Position numbers and translations under genes: made by a program | Assembly: GCA_000799755.1 (NCBI GenBank) | Contig: JUHI01000005.1 | Coordinates: 326,150-390,149, forward strand | Reading direction: 5' to 3' | Source: Martinezella tropici | GTDB taxonomy: Bacteria > Pseudomonadota > Alphaproteobacteria > Rhizobiales > Rhizobiaceae | DNA: 64,000 bases | The notes under the pieces: generated by a model | The model's database searches: none | What the model saw: only the letters and a program-made list of their open reading frames with translations | Told to the model about the DNA's origin: nothing | Shown: one piece after another, positions 35,998-45,200 of the stretch | How the letters are laid out: the number at the start of each line of letters is the position of its first letter | How positions within the stretch are numbered: position 1 is the first letter of the stretch

Positions 35998-37605
35998 TTA
36001 GCTCTTCTGCTCTTCGAAGGCGAGGCTGCCGGCACCGAGATCCATCTGGAAAGCCGGCAGAGGCTGCCACTTGATGCCTTTGCGAATACCGAAGAAGACG
36101 GCGTTCTGATGCAGGACCGTCTCGCCCGGATCTTCCCATTCGATCAGATGCAGCATGTCGCGGAAAATCTTGGCGCGATCGGCCGGATCGACGGCCTTCT
36201 CCATCTTGGCGCCGAGCGCATCGAAATCGGCATTCTGCCAGATCTTGAACGAGGTGAGCGAGCCGGCCGCACTGAACTGCGTGAAGAAGGAAATGTAAGG
36301 ATCAGGGATCTGCCCGGTGCTCGACCAGTTTCCGGTCGCGCGGGTTGGCGAGTTGTCGAACAGCTTGCCAGCTTCGACGAACTTCATCTTGGCGTTGACG
36401 CCGATCGCCTGCCACATGGCTACGACGGCCTGCGTGACCGGGTTTTCCGCCGTGTAATAATTGTTCTGCGAGCGGACTTCGATCTCCTCGCCATTATAGC
36501 CGGCATCCTTCAGGAGTTGCGTCGCCCGATCGGGATCATATTGATAAGCCGGGTAATCCTTGAGATAAATGGGGCCGTAGAGCTCGAACTGCAGCCCGTT
36601 CGGCACTCTCGTGCGACCGTTCCAGATCGTATCGACGATCGCCTGGCGATCGATGGCGAGGATCAGCGCCTGGCGGACGCGCGGGTCCTTGAGCGCCGGA
36701 TTGTTCTTGTCGAAGAACAGAATGCGGTTGTTCGGGACCGGCCCGCCGACAATCGCATGATCCGTGCTGGCACTGACGACGGAAAGCTGATCCGGCGGCA
36801 GGTCCGTTGCAATATCGTAGTCGCCGGCCAAGAGGCCTGCAATCCGCGAGGAAACCTCGGGTACGATGCGCAGGGTTACCCGTTTGGCGGCCGGCTTGCC
36901 GCGATAGGCCTGATCGTGGGCGGCCAGAACCACGCTCTCGTTGGCCGTATAGCTTTCAACCTTATAAGGACCGGCGCCGACCGGCTTCTGACGCCAGGTC
37001 GTCCAGTTGCCGCCGTTCTTCTGCCAGGCATCCTTGCTGATGACGACGGCCGCGTAGGATGCGAGGCGCTGCAGGAAGATCGGATCCTGAAACTTGGTGA
37101 CGAACCGGACCGTCATCGGATCGACTACTTCGACGTGGTCGAGGCTGGTGAAGTTGGTGCGATAGGTAGGGTAGCCCGGCGCATCCTTGTTCAGGAGCCG
37201 CTCCGGCCCGAAGGAGAAAGCGACGTCCTCGGCCGTCATCTCGCGGCCGTCGTGGAAGATCACGCCAGGGCGCAGCTTCATTTCGAGCACGGTCGGCGAA
37301 ATCCATGTCCACGAGGTGGCGAGATTGGGCTTCACCGAGAAGTCGCCGCGCATGTCGAGCGCAAGCACCGTCTCGTGGATGGAATAGTTGTTGCGGAAGG
37401 CGACGTTGCTGGCGGCGTCGACAGGTTCCTGCGAGACCGGATTCTGCTGCACCGCGATGCGAAGCTCCGGCCTCTTGTCGCCATTGTCATCGGCGGCTGC
37501 GGACAACGCCGGGACAAAGGCGGAGAGGCCGGCTGCCGCTCCCATGAGAAGGGTCGTGCGGCGGGTAACTGGGCTGTTGAAGCCGCTGAGCAGATATTCG
37601 GACAT
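35998..37605 (-). CDS. Oligopeptide-type periplasmic binding protein
   Basis: A 535-residue SBP_bac_5 protein. The N-terminus holds TRRTTLLMGAAAGL, a Tat-like signal, with cleavage near LSAAA. The mature chain has the family marker WTWISPTVLEMKLRPGVIFH followed by DGREMTAEDVAFSF. AGGAAA precedes the ATG at 37605. It is first in the operon, 24 bp downstream of a LacI-type palindrome. Such proteins bind peptides but also other solutes, and the GDPD gene suggests the latter here. Confidence 0.9.
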   Translation of the reverse strand: MSEYLLSGFNSPVTRRTTLLMGAAAGLSAFVPALSAAADDNGDKRPELRIAVQQNPVSQEPVDAASNVAFRNNYSIHETVLALDMRGDFSVKPNLATSWTWISPTVLEMKLRPGVIFHDGREMTAEDVAFSFGPERLLNKDAPGYPTYRTNFTSLDHVEVVDPMTVRFVTKFQDPIFLQRLASYAAVVISKDAWQKNGGNWTTWRQKPVGAGPYKVESYTANESVVLAAHDQAYRGKPAAKRVTLRIVPEVSSRIAGLLAGDYDIATDLPPDQLSVVSASTDHAIVGGPVPNNRILFFDKNNPALKDPRVRQALILAIDRQAIVDTIWNGRTRVPNGLQFELYGPIYLKDYPAYQYDPDRATQLLKDAGYNGEEIEVRSQNNYYTAENPVTQAVVAMWQAIGVNAKMKFVEAGKLFDNSPTRATGNWSSTGQIPDPYISFFTQFSAAGSLTSFKIWQNADFDALGAKMEKAVDPADRAKIFRDMLHLIEWEDPGETVLHQNAVFFGIRKGIKWQPLPAFQMDLGAGSLAFEEQKS

Positions 37606-37629
37606 CGGCAAACTTTCCTGTTAGAGCTT

Positions 37630-37649
37630 TTGCACAAACGTTTGCGCAA
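37630..37649. promoter_or_regulatory. LacI-type operator of the GDPD-linked importer
   Basis: TTGCACAAACGTTTGCGCAA is a 20-bp palindrome with only one mismatched pair, centred on CG. It lies between the LacI-family gene and the importer operon it precedes, so it is the probable target of that repressor. Confidence 0.75.
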
Positions 37650-37686
37650 GCAAAATATGACCACTTGCGCTCAGAACTATCATTTC

Positions 37687-38733
37687 TTACGCAAGGGAGA
37701 GTGGCCGCAAGCTAGGCGAGCTCGATGACGCACGTATGACAAGTTCGGGGTGGACGAAACGCACCGGACGCATTGCAACGCGAGCGTCCATAGGGAGATT
37801 CGAAAGTTCAACCAGGAGGTCGAGCGAAGCCTCGCAAAGCGCATCCGTTGGCTGGGCAATGGTCGTCAACGGCGGTGCCCAATAGGCAGTGTCCGGCACA
37901 TTGTCATAGCCGACGACGGAAATGTCGCCGGGGATCTGCAGGCCGAGATCGCGCAGGAATGCAACGACCTCGATCGCAAGCCCATCGCTGCCGCAGATGA
38001 GCGCCGTTGGGCGCCCGGGCGACGCTAGCAGATTTTTAAAGAGCTCGCGGTCATGCCCGTCCTTCTCGAAAGAGATGACGCCGCCGGCGATGGAGCCACC
38101 GCTCCTTCCAACCACCTCTTCAAAGATCGACAGCCGATCGCGAAGCGCACTGCGGCTGATGCGATAGACGAAGGAGATGCGGCGATGCCCGAGCCCCTTC
38201 AGGTGCTCAAAGAGAAGATCCATGCCACGGCGATCATCCGTCAGCACCGCCGGAAGCGGTCCCATCAACCCGGCGCCGAGCGTCACATGCGCCTTGCCCA
38301 TGCGGTCAAGGTGATCGCAGAGCGCCTGCTGACCCGGGAGATCGCTGACCATAATCACGCCGTCGAAGAAATCCTGCTGGAACAGCTGCAGTTGCCCTGC
38401 GATTTCGCCGGCCTCCGACTTGGCCTGCGCCACCAGCAACTCAACGTCCCGGCGCTGTGCTGCGGCCTGGAGGCGGCTTGTCAAATGCGGCTGATAGTGG
38501 CCGGACAGGCTGTTGACGATCGCTCCGAAAACACCGGTCCTGTGCGTCCTCAGCGATGTTGCCAGACGGTTGACGACATAGCCGACGCTGCTTGCCGTTG
38601 CCCTGACGCGCTCCTGTGTCTCCAGGCTGATGCGGCTGTCGGCCTGGCCGTTCAGGACGCGCGAAACCGTGGTCGCGGACACGCCAGCCAGTCGGGCGAC
38701 TTCCAGAATGCCGATTCTCTTTGGTGCTTTCAT
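37687..38733 (-). CDS. LacI-family transcriptional regulator
   Basis: A 348-residue repressor with the DNA-binding domain ILEVARLAGVSATTVSRVLN at residues 7-26 and a full periplasmic-binding-like sensor (FGAIVNSLSGHYQPHLTSRL, then PTALICGSDGLAIEVVAFLR and DISVVGYDNVP). The ATG at 38733 starts the conserved domain. It precedes the importer operon on the same strand with an operator between them. Confidence 0.92.
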   Translation of the reverse strand: MKAPKRIGILEVARLAGVSATTVSRVLNGQADSRISLETQERVRATASSVGYVVNRLATSLRTHRTGVFGAIVNSLSGHYQPHLTSRLQAAAQRRDVELLVAQAKSEAGEIAGQLQLFQQDFFDGVIMVSDLPGQQALCDHLDRMGKAHVTLGAGLMGPLPAVLTDDRRGMDLLFEHLKGLGHRRISFVYRISRSALRDRLSIFEEVVGRSGGSIAGGVISFEKDGHDRELFKNLLASPGRPTALICGSDGLAIEVVAFLRDLGLQIPGDISVVGYDNVPDTAYWAPPLTTIAQPTDALCEASLDLLVELSNLPMDARVAMRPVRFVHPELVIRASSSSPSLRPLSLA

Positions 38734-39160
38734 ACGGTCTGCCGAAACTTGTCGCGCCATGCCCGCGCCGAGGGTTCCAAACTCTTGCCTTACTTGCTTC
38801 AAGACGCAAGTTCACATCCCTGTTTCGGGGATATTTTCAGAGACAACCGTGAACATGAAGGCAAAGTGGCACGCAAGCATCTGTCTGCAACTTGGCGAAA
38901 TTCGGTCTCAAAAATGGACGCAGACAACAACAAGCGAAATGTCGCAGGATCAACCGGCAATGGAAACTAAAGCTCAGGCGCTTGCCGAGCTTTCCCCGCG
39001 ATATTTAAACCACAGTTCCATATGCGACGGCATTTTGTTTTGTACATACCCATGACGAAGCCGCGAAATTTAGCCTTCAAAAAGCTGCAGCAACGATCGA
39101 CAACGAAGCGTCCAGGCTTGTTTAAGCTCATCGAAATCCAACTTTTTTGAGGACCTTCCC
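38734..39160. other. Intergenic region between divergent genes
   Basis: About 430 bp with no convincing gene. ACTTGC (38792-38797) and GCAAGT (38806-38811) form a short inverted repeat upstream of the LacI gene. GAGGACC lies just before the phosphatase start. Confidence 0.5.
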
Positions 39161-39706
39161 ATGACGCCACGTAAGATCATGATTATTCGTCACGCCGAAC
39201 GTCCGATGGACGGCGGCAAGGATCAAGGCGTCCGGCCGGATGGTTCGCCAAGCGCTAACTCTCTGACCGTCAGGGGATGGCAGCGGGCCGGAGCCCTGGT
39301 TCGGCTATTCTGCCCGCTTGCGGGCGCCGGCAAACAAAGTCCCATCGAACAGCCAACGTCCCTCTTTGCAGCCCATCCCGACGACAAGCATCACAGCCAT
39401 CGTACCCGATCGACCCTTCAGCCGCTGGCCGACCTTGCCGGCCTCACCGTCAATATCGATCATGCGCGCGGCGAAGAGGCGGCGCTCGCCGAAGCAGTCC
39501 TGCATCAGGACGGCGTCGTGCTCATCGCCTGGGAGCACAATGCAATTCATGAGATCGTCACGGCCATGACGCAAAGTGCGATCGAGGTGCCCGGCTGGCC
39601 TGACGATCGGTTCGACATGATTTTCATACTCACCGCAGATCGCGCCTGGCGTCTTGTTCAAGTGCCGCAGCAGCTGCTGGCAGGTGACCAGGCCAGCATT
39701 TTCTAG
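39161..39706 (+). CDS. Histidine phosphatase superfamily protein
   Basis: A 181-residue protein with the phosphoglycerate-mutase-like signature IIRHAERPMDGG at the N-terminus, the second Arg in RTRSTLQPL and the downstream His in AWEHNAIHEIV. It should be a phosphatase with a phosphohistidine intermediate. The substrate is unknown. It is followed after 23 bp by the DUF2278 gene on the same strand. Confidence 0.85.
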   Translation: MTPRKIMIIRHAERPMDGGKDQGVRPDGSPSANSLTVRGWQRAGALVRLFCPLAGAGKQSPIEQPTSLFAAHPDDKHHSHRTRSTLQPLADLAGLTVNIDHARGEEAALAEAVLHQDGVVLIAWEHNAIHEIVTAMTQSAIEVPGWPDDRFDMIFILTADRAWRLVQVPQQLLAGDQASIF

Positions 39707-39729
39707 CCCCCAATCAAAGGTTCCTTCTC

Positions 39730-40404
39730 ATGACACGTGAACGTCGCAAGCCCAAAGACGCCAAGCGCACCTACGGAGTCCTCGTCGGTAAGGTCGCCGA
39801 TGGAACCATGAAACCGTCAGGCTCCTCGCCGCATTATGAGATCTGGGTCAAGGCAGGCGATGCGGACTTCCGGATTGCCGTCAACGTCCAGTCCGTCGAT
39901 GGCAGCGAAGTGCTCGTACACTACGACCCCGACTTCAAGGACAATAGCGGCCACGATATTGCCAGCCTTGCGCAAGGTCCGTCGGGCTTCAAGGCGCTGC
40001 AGACGGGACCGGATGGCGAGGGTCTCGACTATATTCGCGATACGCTCTTCCCGATTGCCGACATGGAGGCCATTCCCGCAGACGGGACACAATTGTCGCT
40101 CGCCAACATGCTGGATGGGCAGATCGAGCGTGCGAAGGCCGATGCAAGCGCCGCCATCGTCGCCTTCGGTGAATATTTTCAGGATCAGGGAAGCGACGAA
40201 ACCTTCCAGTTCAGCCCAGAACGCGGCGTCCACGACACTCACTTCATGCAGGGCAATTCCGGCAGTTTTGCCGACGACAACCGCGTCCATGGCGATGGCG
40301 GGCTGTTCATCCGATTTGCCGGCGGGGAGACCATAGCCTTGTTCGTGCGCTTCAGCGTTCAGGCGCTGAAGACCGACGATCAGACCGGTGCTCCACTGAA
40401 CTGA
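39730..40404 (+). CDS. DUF2278 (YukJ-like) protein
   Basis: A 224-residue protein that matches the layout of the YukJ family: YGVLVGKVADG near the start, then HYEIWVKAGDADFRIAVNVQ, and LDYIRDTLFP in the middle. The C-terminal half has GVHDTHFMQGNSG and DGGLFIRFAGGETIALFVRF. The function of the family is unknown. It sits between a histidine phosphatase and a PLD-like gene. Confidence 0.85.
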   Translation: MTRERRKPKDAKRTYGVLVGKVADGTMKPSGSSPHYEIWVKAGDADFRIAVNVQSVDGSEVLVHYDPDFKDNSGHDIASLAQGPSGFKALQTGPDGEGLDYIRDTLFPIADMEAIPADGTQLSLANMLDGQIERAKADASAAIVAFGEYFQDQGSDETFQFSPERGVHDTHFMQGNSGSFADDNRVHGDGGLFIRFAGGETIALFVRFSVQALKTDDQTGAPLN

Positions 40405-40507
40405 CGCGCACCAAGGGCCGAAGCCCGCGGCGCTTCGGAGTACAGCCACAGCGCCTACATTCGACAGCAATTATGGGAAGAGAAGCAATCATCCAGGGAG
40501 AGGTCCA

Positions 40508-42241
40508 ATGAACATAAGCCTGATCGTGCATCCCGGTGTCGATAGTGCCCTTATTGCCTGGCGCAGCGACTTCATCGACCAATGCCGCGGTTTTGCCTTG
40601 CGGCGAAAGATCAAGCGCGCAGCTGGAAGCCCGCAAAGCCCGAACACGGTCTCCGATGTCGATGCCGATGGCTTTCATGAGGAGATCGTCGCCAGCTGGG
40701 TCGGCTTCGCCGATGGGCCGGCCGTCGAGGAAGGCACGCGCAAGCCGACGACGGAATGGCCGATCCAGAAATATCTCTGGTCCGATTTCGCCGTCAATCC
40801 GGGTGATGTCGTCGCCTACCGGGTCTCCGCCATGGTCGGGCCTGAGACGGCACTGCAGGAATCGGCCGACCACGCCTCGGACTGGAGCGATGCCATGCAG
40901 ATCGGGGCAGAGACCAGCGGCCATGTCAGCTGCTATTTCAACCGAGGCATCGTCGCCAGCCAATGGCTTGCGCGCGCACTGCCTGAAGAAGCTCCCACCA
41001 CCAAGCTCAAGAAAGCGATCGCCAACCCGGAAGACCCGATCCGCCGATTTCTTGCGGGACCGATCCGCGACAAGCTGGTATCGCTCCTGGGCGCCGCACA
41101 GTCGAATGGCGGCCATATCTATGCCGCCCTGTTCGAGCTGGATGACCCGGAACTGATCCCTCTGCTGCAGGGCTTCAAGAAACGTGCCCATGTCGTGCTC
41201 GGCAATGGCAGCGTGAAGAAAAAGGGCGAGGACGAAAACGAGGAAGCGCGATCCGAGCTTTCAGGCTGCGATGTCAAGGATCGCATGAGCGCGCCGCGGG
41301 CACTGGCGCACAATAAATTCCTGGTCATCTGCGACGCGGACAAATCACCCCAGGCGGTGTGGACCGGCAGCACGAATTGGACGATGACCGGTCTTTGCAC
41401 CCAGGCCAATAATGCGCTTCTGATCGACAATCCGGCGGTGGCCGAATTCTACCTCGACCAGTGGAAGACGCTGGCCTCCGATGGCAATGATTCTCCACCC
41501 GCTCTCTACCAAAGCAATGCCGAACCCAGAACGACGCCCAAGGCTCCGAATACGACGGTCTGGTTCACGCCCATGCATGAGGGGCTCGATCTCGAACAGG
41601 CGGGTGAGCTGATCCGCAGCGCCCAGCAGGGCATTCTGTTTGCCATGTTCAATCCCGGCCCGCGCGGCACGCTTCTCAACGACATCATCGAGCTTGCGTC
41701 TCCGTCTAGCCCGTCGTTCAAACCCGATCTCTACATCCAGGGCGTCGTCAACCAGAACCCCGGCACAACAAAGAATCCGGTCGTGCTGTTCAACAGAGGC
41801 GAGCGTATCGACGCCAACGCCGATGTCGTCCTGCCAGCCGCAATCCCCGGCCGTTTTGCCTATTGGCAGAAGGAAGTTCTGAAGCTGCCGACCGCCCACG
41901 CCATGGTTCACAGCAAGGTGGTCATCGTCGATCCGTTCGGCCCCAATCCCGTCGTCATGACCGGCTCCCACAATATGGGGCCGAAGGCGAGCGGCGTGAA
42001 CGACGAGAACCTGGTGATCATCACCGGCAATGGCGATCTTGCCAGCCAATATGCCGGCAAAATCATGGAAATCTATGCCCAGTATCGCTGGCGACAATCA
42101 GTTCAAAAGCAGGGTGGCGCGCCGAAGTGGACGGGGCTTGCCAACGACGACAGCTGGCAGATCAAATCGCCGGACCAGCCCTATGACAAGCGCCGCATAC
42201 GCGAGCTTGACTTCTGGTTTGGCAAAAATGACAACACCTGA
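40508..42241 (+). CDS. Phospholipase-D-like protein with two HKD motifs
   Basis: A 577-residue protein. Two complete HxKx4D motifs are present: HNKFLVICD with His268 (followed by GSTNWT) and HSKVVIVD with His468 (followed by GSHNMG). These two halves normally form one active site that cleaves phosphodiesters in lipids or nucleic acids. The first 180 residues are not recognised and could bind the substrate or a partner. No signal peptide is evident. GGGAGAGG precedes the ATG. It follows the DUF2278 gene by 103 bp. Confidence 0.9.
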   Translation: MNISLIVHPGVDSALIAWRSDFIDQCRGFALRRKIKRAAGSPQSPNTVSDVDADGFHEEIVASWVGFADGPAVEEGTRKPTTEWPIQKYLWSDFAVNPGDVVAYRVSAMVGPETALQESADHASDWSDAMQIGAETSGHVSCYFNRGIVASQWLARALPEEAPTTKLKKAIANPEDPIRRFLAGPIRDKLVSLLGAAQSNGGHIYAALFELDDPELIPLLQGFKKRAHVVLGNGSVKKKGEDENEEARSELSGCDVKDRMSAPRALAHNKFLVICDADKSPQAVWTGSTNWTMTGLCTQANNALLIDNPAVAEFYLDQWKTLASDGNDSPPALYQSNAEPRTTPKAPNTTVWFTPMHEGLDLEQAGELIRSAQQGILFAMFNPGPRGTLLNDIIELASPSSPSFKPDLYIQGVVNQNPGTTKNPVVLFNRGERIDANADVVLPAAIPGRFAYWQKEVLKLPTAHAMVHSKVVIVDPFGPNPVVMTGSHNMGPKASGVNDENLVIITGNGDLASQYAGKIMEIYAQYRWRQSVQKQGGAPKWTGLANDDSWQIKSPDQPYDKRRIRELDFWFGKNDNT

Positions 42242-42393
42242 CATCTGTCAGGCATCGATCCGGGATCGCAGCCGATATCTTCGAATGATCAGGCAGCGAT
42301 TCCCCTTGCCGGCATAGTTCGACCTGGTCGAGCATTTGTAATGCCGACGCAATCTTCGACTTCTAGTGGCTTTGCAACAATCTGGATTCCCAA

Positions 42394-42765
42394 ATGTTGC
42401 TCCGCTACTCTGTTCCCGTGCTTGTTTTTATCGGCGCCTTGGCGCTTACGGGGTGGGCTTTCATCATCGTCGAAAACCATAAAGCCCGCCCGAATGAGAT
42501 GGGCGCGTCAAATCACGGGCCGCTTTCCGGCATGCTTCACCTCATGTCCGAACGGCAGGCGGCCACGTGGCACAGGGTTGCCAGCAATGCCGTATCGGCC
42601 GCTTCCGGCAGCGAGGTTCGTAGAGCTCCATCCGATGATGATGGCGACGCGCGCCCGACGCCGGGCTATTTCGAACGCGCCCGGATGCTTTTATTCCTTC
42701 TGCGTTCGCGCCATTGGCGAAAATTGGCTCATCACGAGACTCCGCAAGCCGAGCACGGAACATGA
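42394..42765 (+). CDS. Hypothetical membrane-anchored protein
   Basis: A 123-residue ORF with one N-terminal membrane helix (VPVLVFIGALALTGWAFIIV) and a polar remainder. There is no domain that I recognise and no strong ribosome site. It lies 52 bp upstream of the two-component pair and could be a sensor accessory, or may not be expressed. Confidence 0.4.
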   Translation: MLLRYSVPVLVFIGALALTGWAFIIVENHKARPNEMGASNHGPLSGMLHLMSERQAATWHRVASNAVSAASGSEVRRAPSDDDGDARPTPGYFERARMLLFLLRSRHWRKLAHHETPQAEHGT

Positions 42766-42817
42766 GCGATCCCGCCGCTCTTACTGGTGTGGCGAGAACC
42801 GAGGAGTAGAGAAGTAT

Positions 42818-43492
42818 ATGCGCATTCTTTTGGTCGAGGACGAACTGGAAATGGCATCGGTGCTCAAGACCGCATTGAGACGTCAGGATGTCGTGGTCGA
42901 CCATGCCGCTAATCTCGCCGATGCAGAAGCCATGGTGCGGTTCGGCGCCTATGACGCCATCGTCCTCGACAGACGTCTTCCCGATGGCGAGGGACTGACG
43001 CTGATTCCGCGGTTGCGGGCGCTCAACGTCGAGGCCCCGGTGATTGCCCTGACCGCCATGAGCGACCTGCGCGAACGCATTGCCGGGCTCGACGCCGGCG
43101 CCGACGACTATATGGGCAAACCGTTCGCCACCGAGGAGTTGGTCGCCCGGCTGAAGGCCCTCCACAGACGTCCCTACATCATGCGGGCCGACCAGACCGT
43201 GGTCGGTCGCCTCACTTATGACTTTCGCCACCGCGAGGCGCTGATCGACAGTCAAGCCCTGGACCTGCCGCGTCGCGAACGTCTGGTGCTCGAGACCCTG
43301 ATCCGCAGGCCTGGGCGCACCGTGATGCGAGGGATGCTGGAGGAAGCCGTCTATGCTCTCGACGACGAGATCGGCTCCAATGCCCTCGACGCTCATATTT
43401 CACGCCTGCGCCGCAAGTTGGACGATCTTTCAGCCGGCGTCGAGATCCGTGCCGTGCGCAATCTCGGCTATCTGCTGCGGGCGATTCCATGA
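42818..43492 (+). CDS. OmpR-family response regulator
   Basis: A 224-residue regulator: receiver domain with VEDE, phospho-acceptor Asp51 in VLDRRLPDG and Lys in YMGKPFATEE, then a winged-helix DNA-binding domain (RRERLVLETLIRRPGRTVMR, NALDAHISRLRRKL). The frame is open to 42341, but the ATG at 42818 starts the receiver and has GAGGAG upstream. Its stop overlaps the kinase start by four bases. Confidence 0.93.
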   Translation: MRILLVEDELEMASVLKTALRRQDVVVDHAANLADAEAMVRFGAYDAIVLDRRLPDGEGLTLIPRLRALNVEAPVIALTAMSDLRERIAGLDAGADDYMGKPFATEELVARLKALHRRPYIMRADQTVVGRLTYDFRHREALIDSQALDLPRRERLVLETLIRRPGRTVMRGMLEEAVYALDDEIGSNALDAHISRLRRKLDDLSAGVEIRAVRNLGYLLRAIP

Positions 43493-44949
43493 CGCTGGCG
43501 CGCGCCCGCTCCCTGCAATGGATTCTCGTGCGGCGGCTGGTTCTGCTCCAGGCGGCCATGCTCGTCTTCTTCATCATCCTGTCGATTGTGGTGTTGTCCG
43601 TGATCCAGCCGACGCTCACAGTCGACAACGAAGCCGCCGCGGCCGCAATCGCAGGTGCGATCGATCGCGACAAGGACGGCAGGCTGATCATCGACGATAG
43701 CAGCGAGCTTGCGCGGTTTCGCGCGGAGCATCCCAAGGTTTGGTACATCATTCACGACATGACGGGTCAGAGCCTGCGCGTCGGCGTCGTTCCGCCCGAT
43801 TACGACCGCGATCTCGGAAACCTCCTTACAGCGGTCGATCATGCAAGCATCGGCTTTGCCGGCAAGCGTGATGGGCAGGAAATGCGCCCTGAGGCCCTCG
43901 TTCAGCGGGTCGACACCAAGGCGGGGCCTGTCCAGGTCGTTACCTCGACGTTCTATTCGCGAGCCGACGCGGAAAGCTTCGGCATCAGCATCTCGGCCAC
44001 CGTCGATATGGCCCGCACACCCGATGGCAGCGCCGACTGGCCACGGGTGCTGCCGGGTTTGCTCTTCTCGGTTGCGATCGTTCTTCTGCCGATCATTCTC
44101 GCCATGGGCATGGCGACGCTTGTGACGACGCCGTTCGTGGTTCGTCGCGCCTTGTCGGGCCTGATCGGTACCGCCGATCAGGCCGCGCGCATCGACTTCG
44201 GAACGCGCGCCATGCAATTGCCAGTGAAGAATGTCCCGCGGGAGGTCGTTCCCCTGGTCAATGCCTTCAACCAGGCCCTCGCACGCCTCACCCAAGGCTT
44301 TGATCGCCACAATCGTTTCCTCACGGATGCGGCACACGAGTTGCGCACTCCGATTGCCATCCTGCGCACGCGAGCTGAACTGTTGAAGGAGGAACCGGAA
44401 AGTCTGCGGTTGCGGCAGGATATCGACCGCCTCTCCCATCTGGCCCAGCAATTGCTGGACCGCCAGTTGCTGGATCGCCCTGCGGATCAACGCGAGTTCG
44501 TCGACCTGGTCGAGCTCGCCGGTCGCGTCGGGGCCGACTTCGCGCCGCTTGCGATCGAGGCCGGCTATGATCTCGCCTTCGCCCCCCCAAACGGCAAGGT
44601 TGAGGTCGAGGTGAATGCGCTACAGATCGAACAGGCACTTGCCAACATTATTCGAAATGCCATCGAACATGGCGGCCGCCGGGGAACCATCACGGTCGCG
44701 GTCGACCGGGCTGGGGGCCTGGAAGTGCGCGATGAAGGTCCGGGTATTCCCCCCGAGGAACGCGATAACGTATTCGAGCCGTTCTACCGGCTGCATCCGC
44801 ATTCCCGCGGTGCCGGCCTTGGTCTCAACCTTGCTCGGCAGATCGCGCACCTGCACGGAGGCAGCATCGCGATCGCCAGCGGTCCTTCGGCTGGCGCTCA
44901 CGTCCGCATTCAACTCCCGATTTACAACCTTAGAGCGCAATCTTCATGA
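43489..44949 (+). CDS. Sensor histidine kinase
   Basis: A 486-residue membrane kinase with two membrane segments (about 20-40 and 185-210) flanking a periplasmic sensor domain, a HAMP linker, the H-box AAHELRTPIAIL with likely phospho-His283, and an ATPase domain with NIIRNAIEHGG, DEGPGIPPEERDNVFEPFYR and GAGLGLNLARQI. It forms a pair with the preceding OmpR-type regulator. The signal is unknown. Confidence 0.93.
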   Translation: MTLARARSLQWILVRRLVLLQAAMLVFFIILSIVVLSVIQPTLTVDNEAAAAAIAGAIDRDKDGRLIIDDSSELARFRAEHPKVWYIIHDMTGQSLRVGVVPPDYDRDLGNLLTAVDHASIGFAGKRDGQEMRPEALVQRVDTKAGPVQVVTSTFYSRADAESFGISISATVDMARTPDGSADWPRVLPGLLFSVAIVLLPIILAMGMATLVTTPFVVRRALSGLIGTADQAARIDFGTRAMQLPVKNVPREVVPLVNAFNQALARLTQGFDRHNRFLTDAAHELRTPIAILRTRAELLKEEPESLRLRQDIDRLSHLAQQLLDRQLLDRPADQREFVDLVELAGRVGADFAPLAIEAGYDLAFAPPNGKVEVEVNALQIEQALANIIRNAIEHGGRRGTITVAVDRAGGLEVRDEGPGIPPEERDNVFEPFYRLHPHSRGAGLGLNLARQIAHLHGGSIAIASGPSAGAHVRIQLPIYNLRAQSS

Positions 44950-45200
44950 CATTGCTCGACCAGATCGCGCGTCCGCGTTCCTCATACCCCCTTGGGACAG
45001 GAGATCTCGCCACCCTCGTGTAGCGTGTGGGGCTGCAAGCCATCCATTCGGGCAGGTTAAATAAACCTCTGGTAGATGCTATGACTTCCACTACCGGTTC
45101 GGATGCCACCCCCGAGCCGGCAATTGCAGCGTCCGGCGAGACTGCATGCCCTCGCAGTGTCGTCGGACACCCTCGCCAAAAGAGCGCCATTCCGACGGCT

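Noticed and set aside
35959..37728. 589-residue ORF opposite the oligopeptide-binding protein
   Set aside because: It is an antisense shadow; the minus strand has a full SBP_bac_5 protein with signal sequence and ribosome site.
42237..42252. CCTGACATCTGTCAGG palindrome over the PLD stop codon
   Set aside because: It is a perfect 7-bp hairpin but has a two-base loop and no T-run, so I did not call it a terminator.
42341..42817. N-terminal extension of the OmpR-type regulator
   Set aside because: The frame is open, but the receiver domain starts at 42818 with its own ribosome site and the extension has no conserved sequence.
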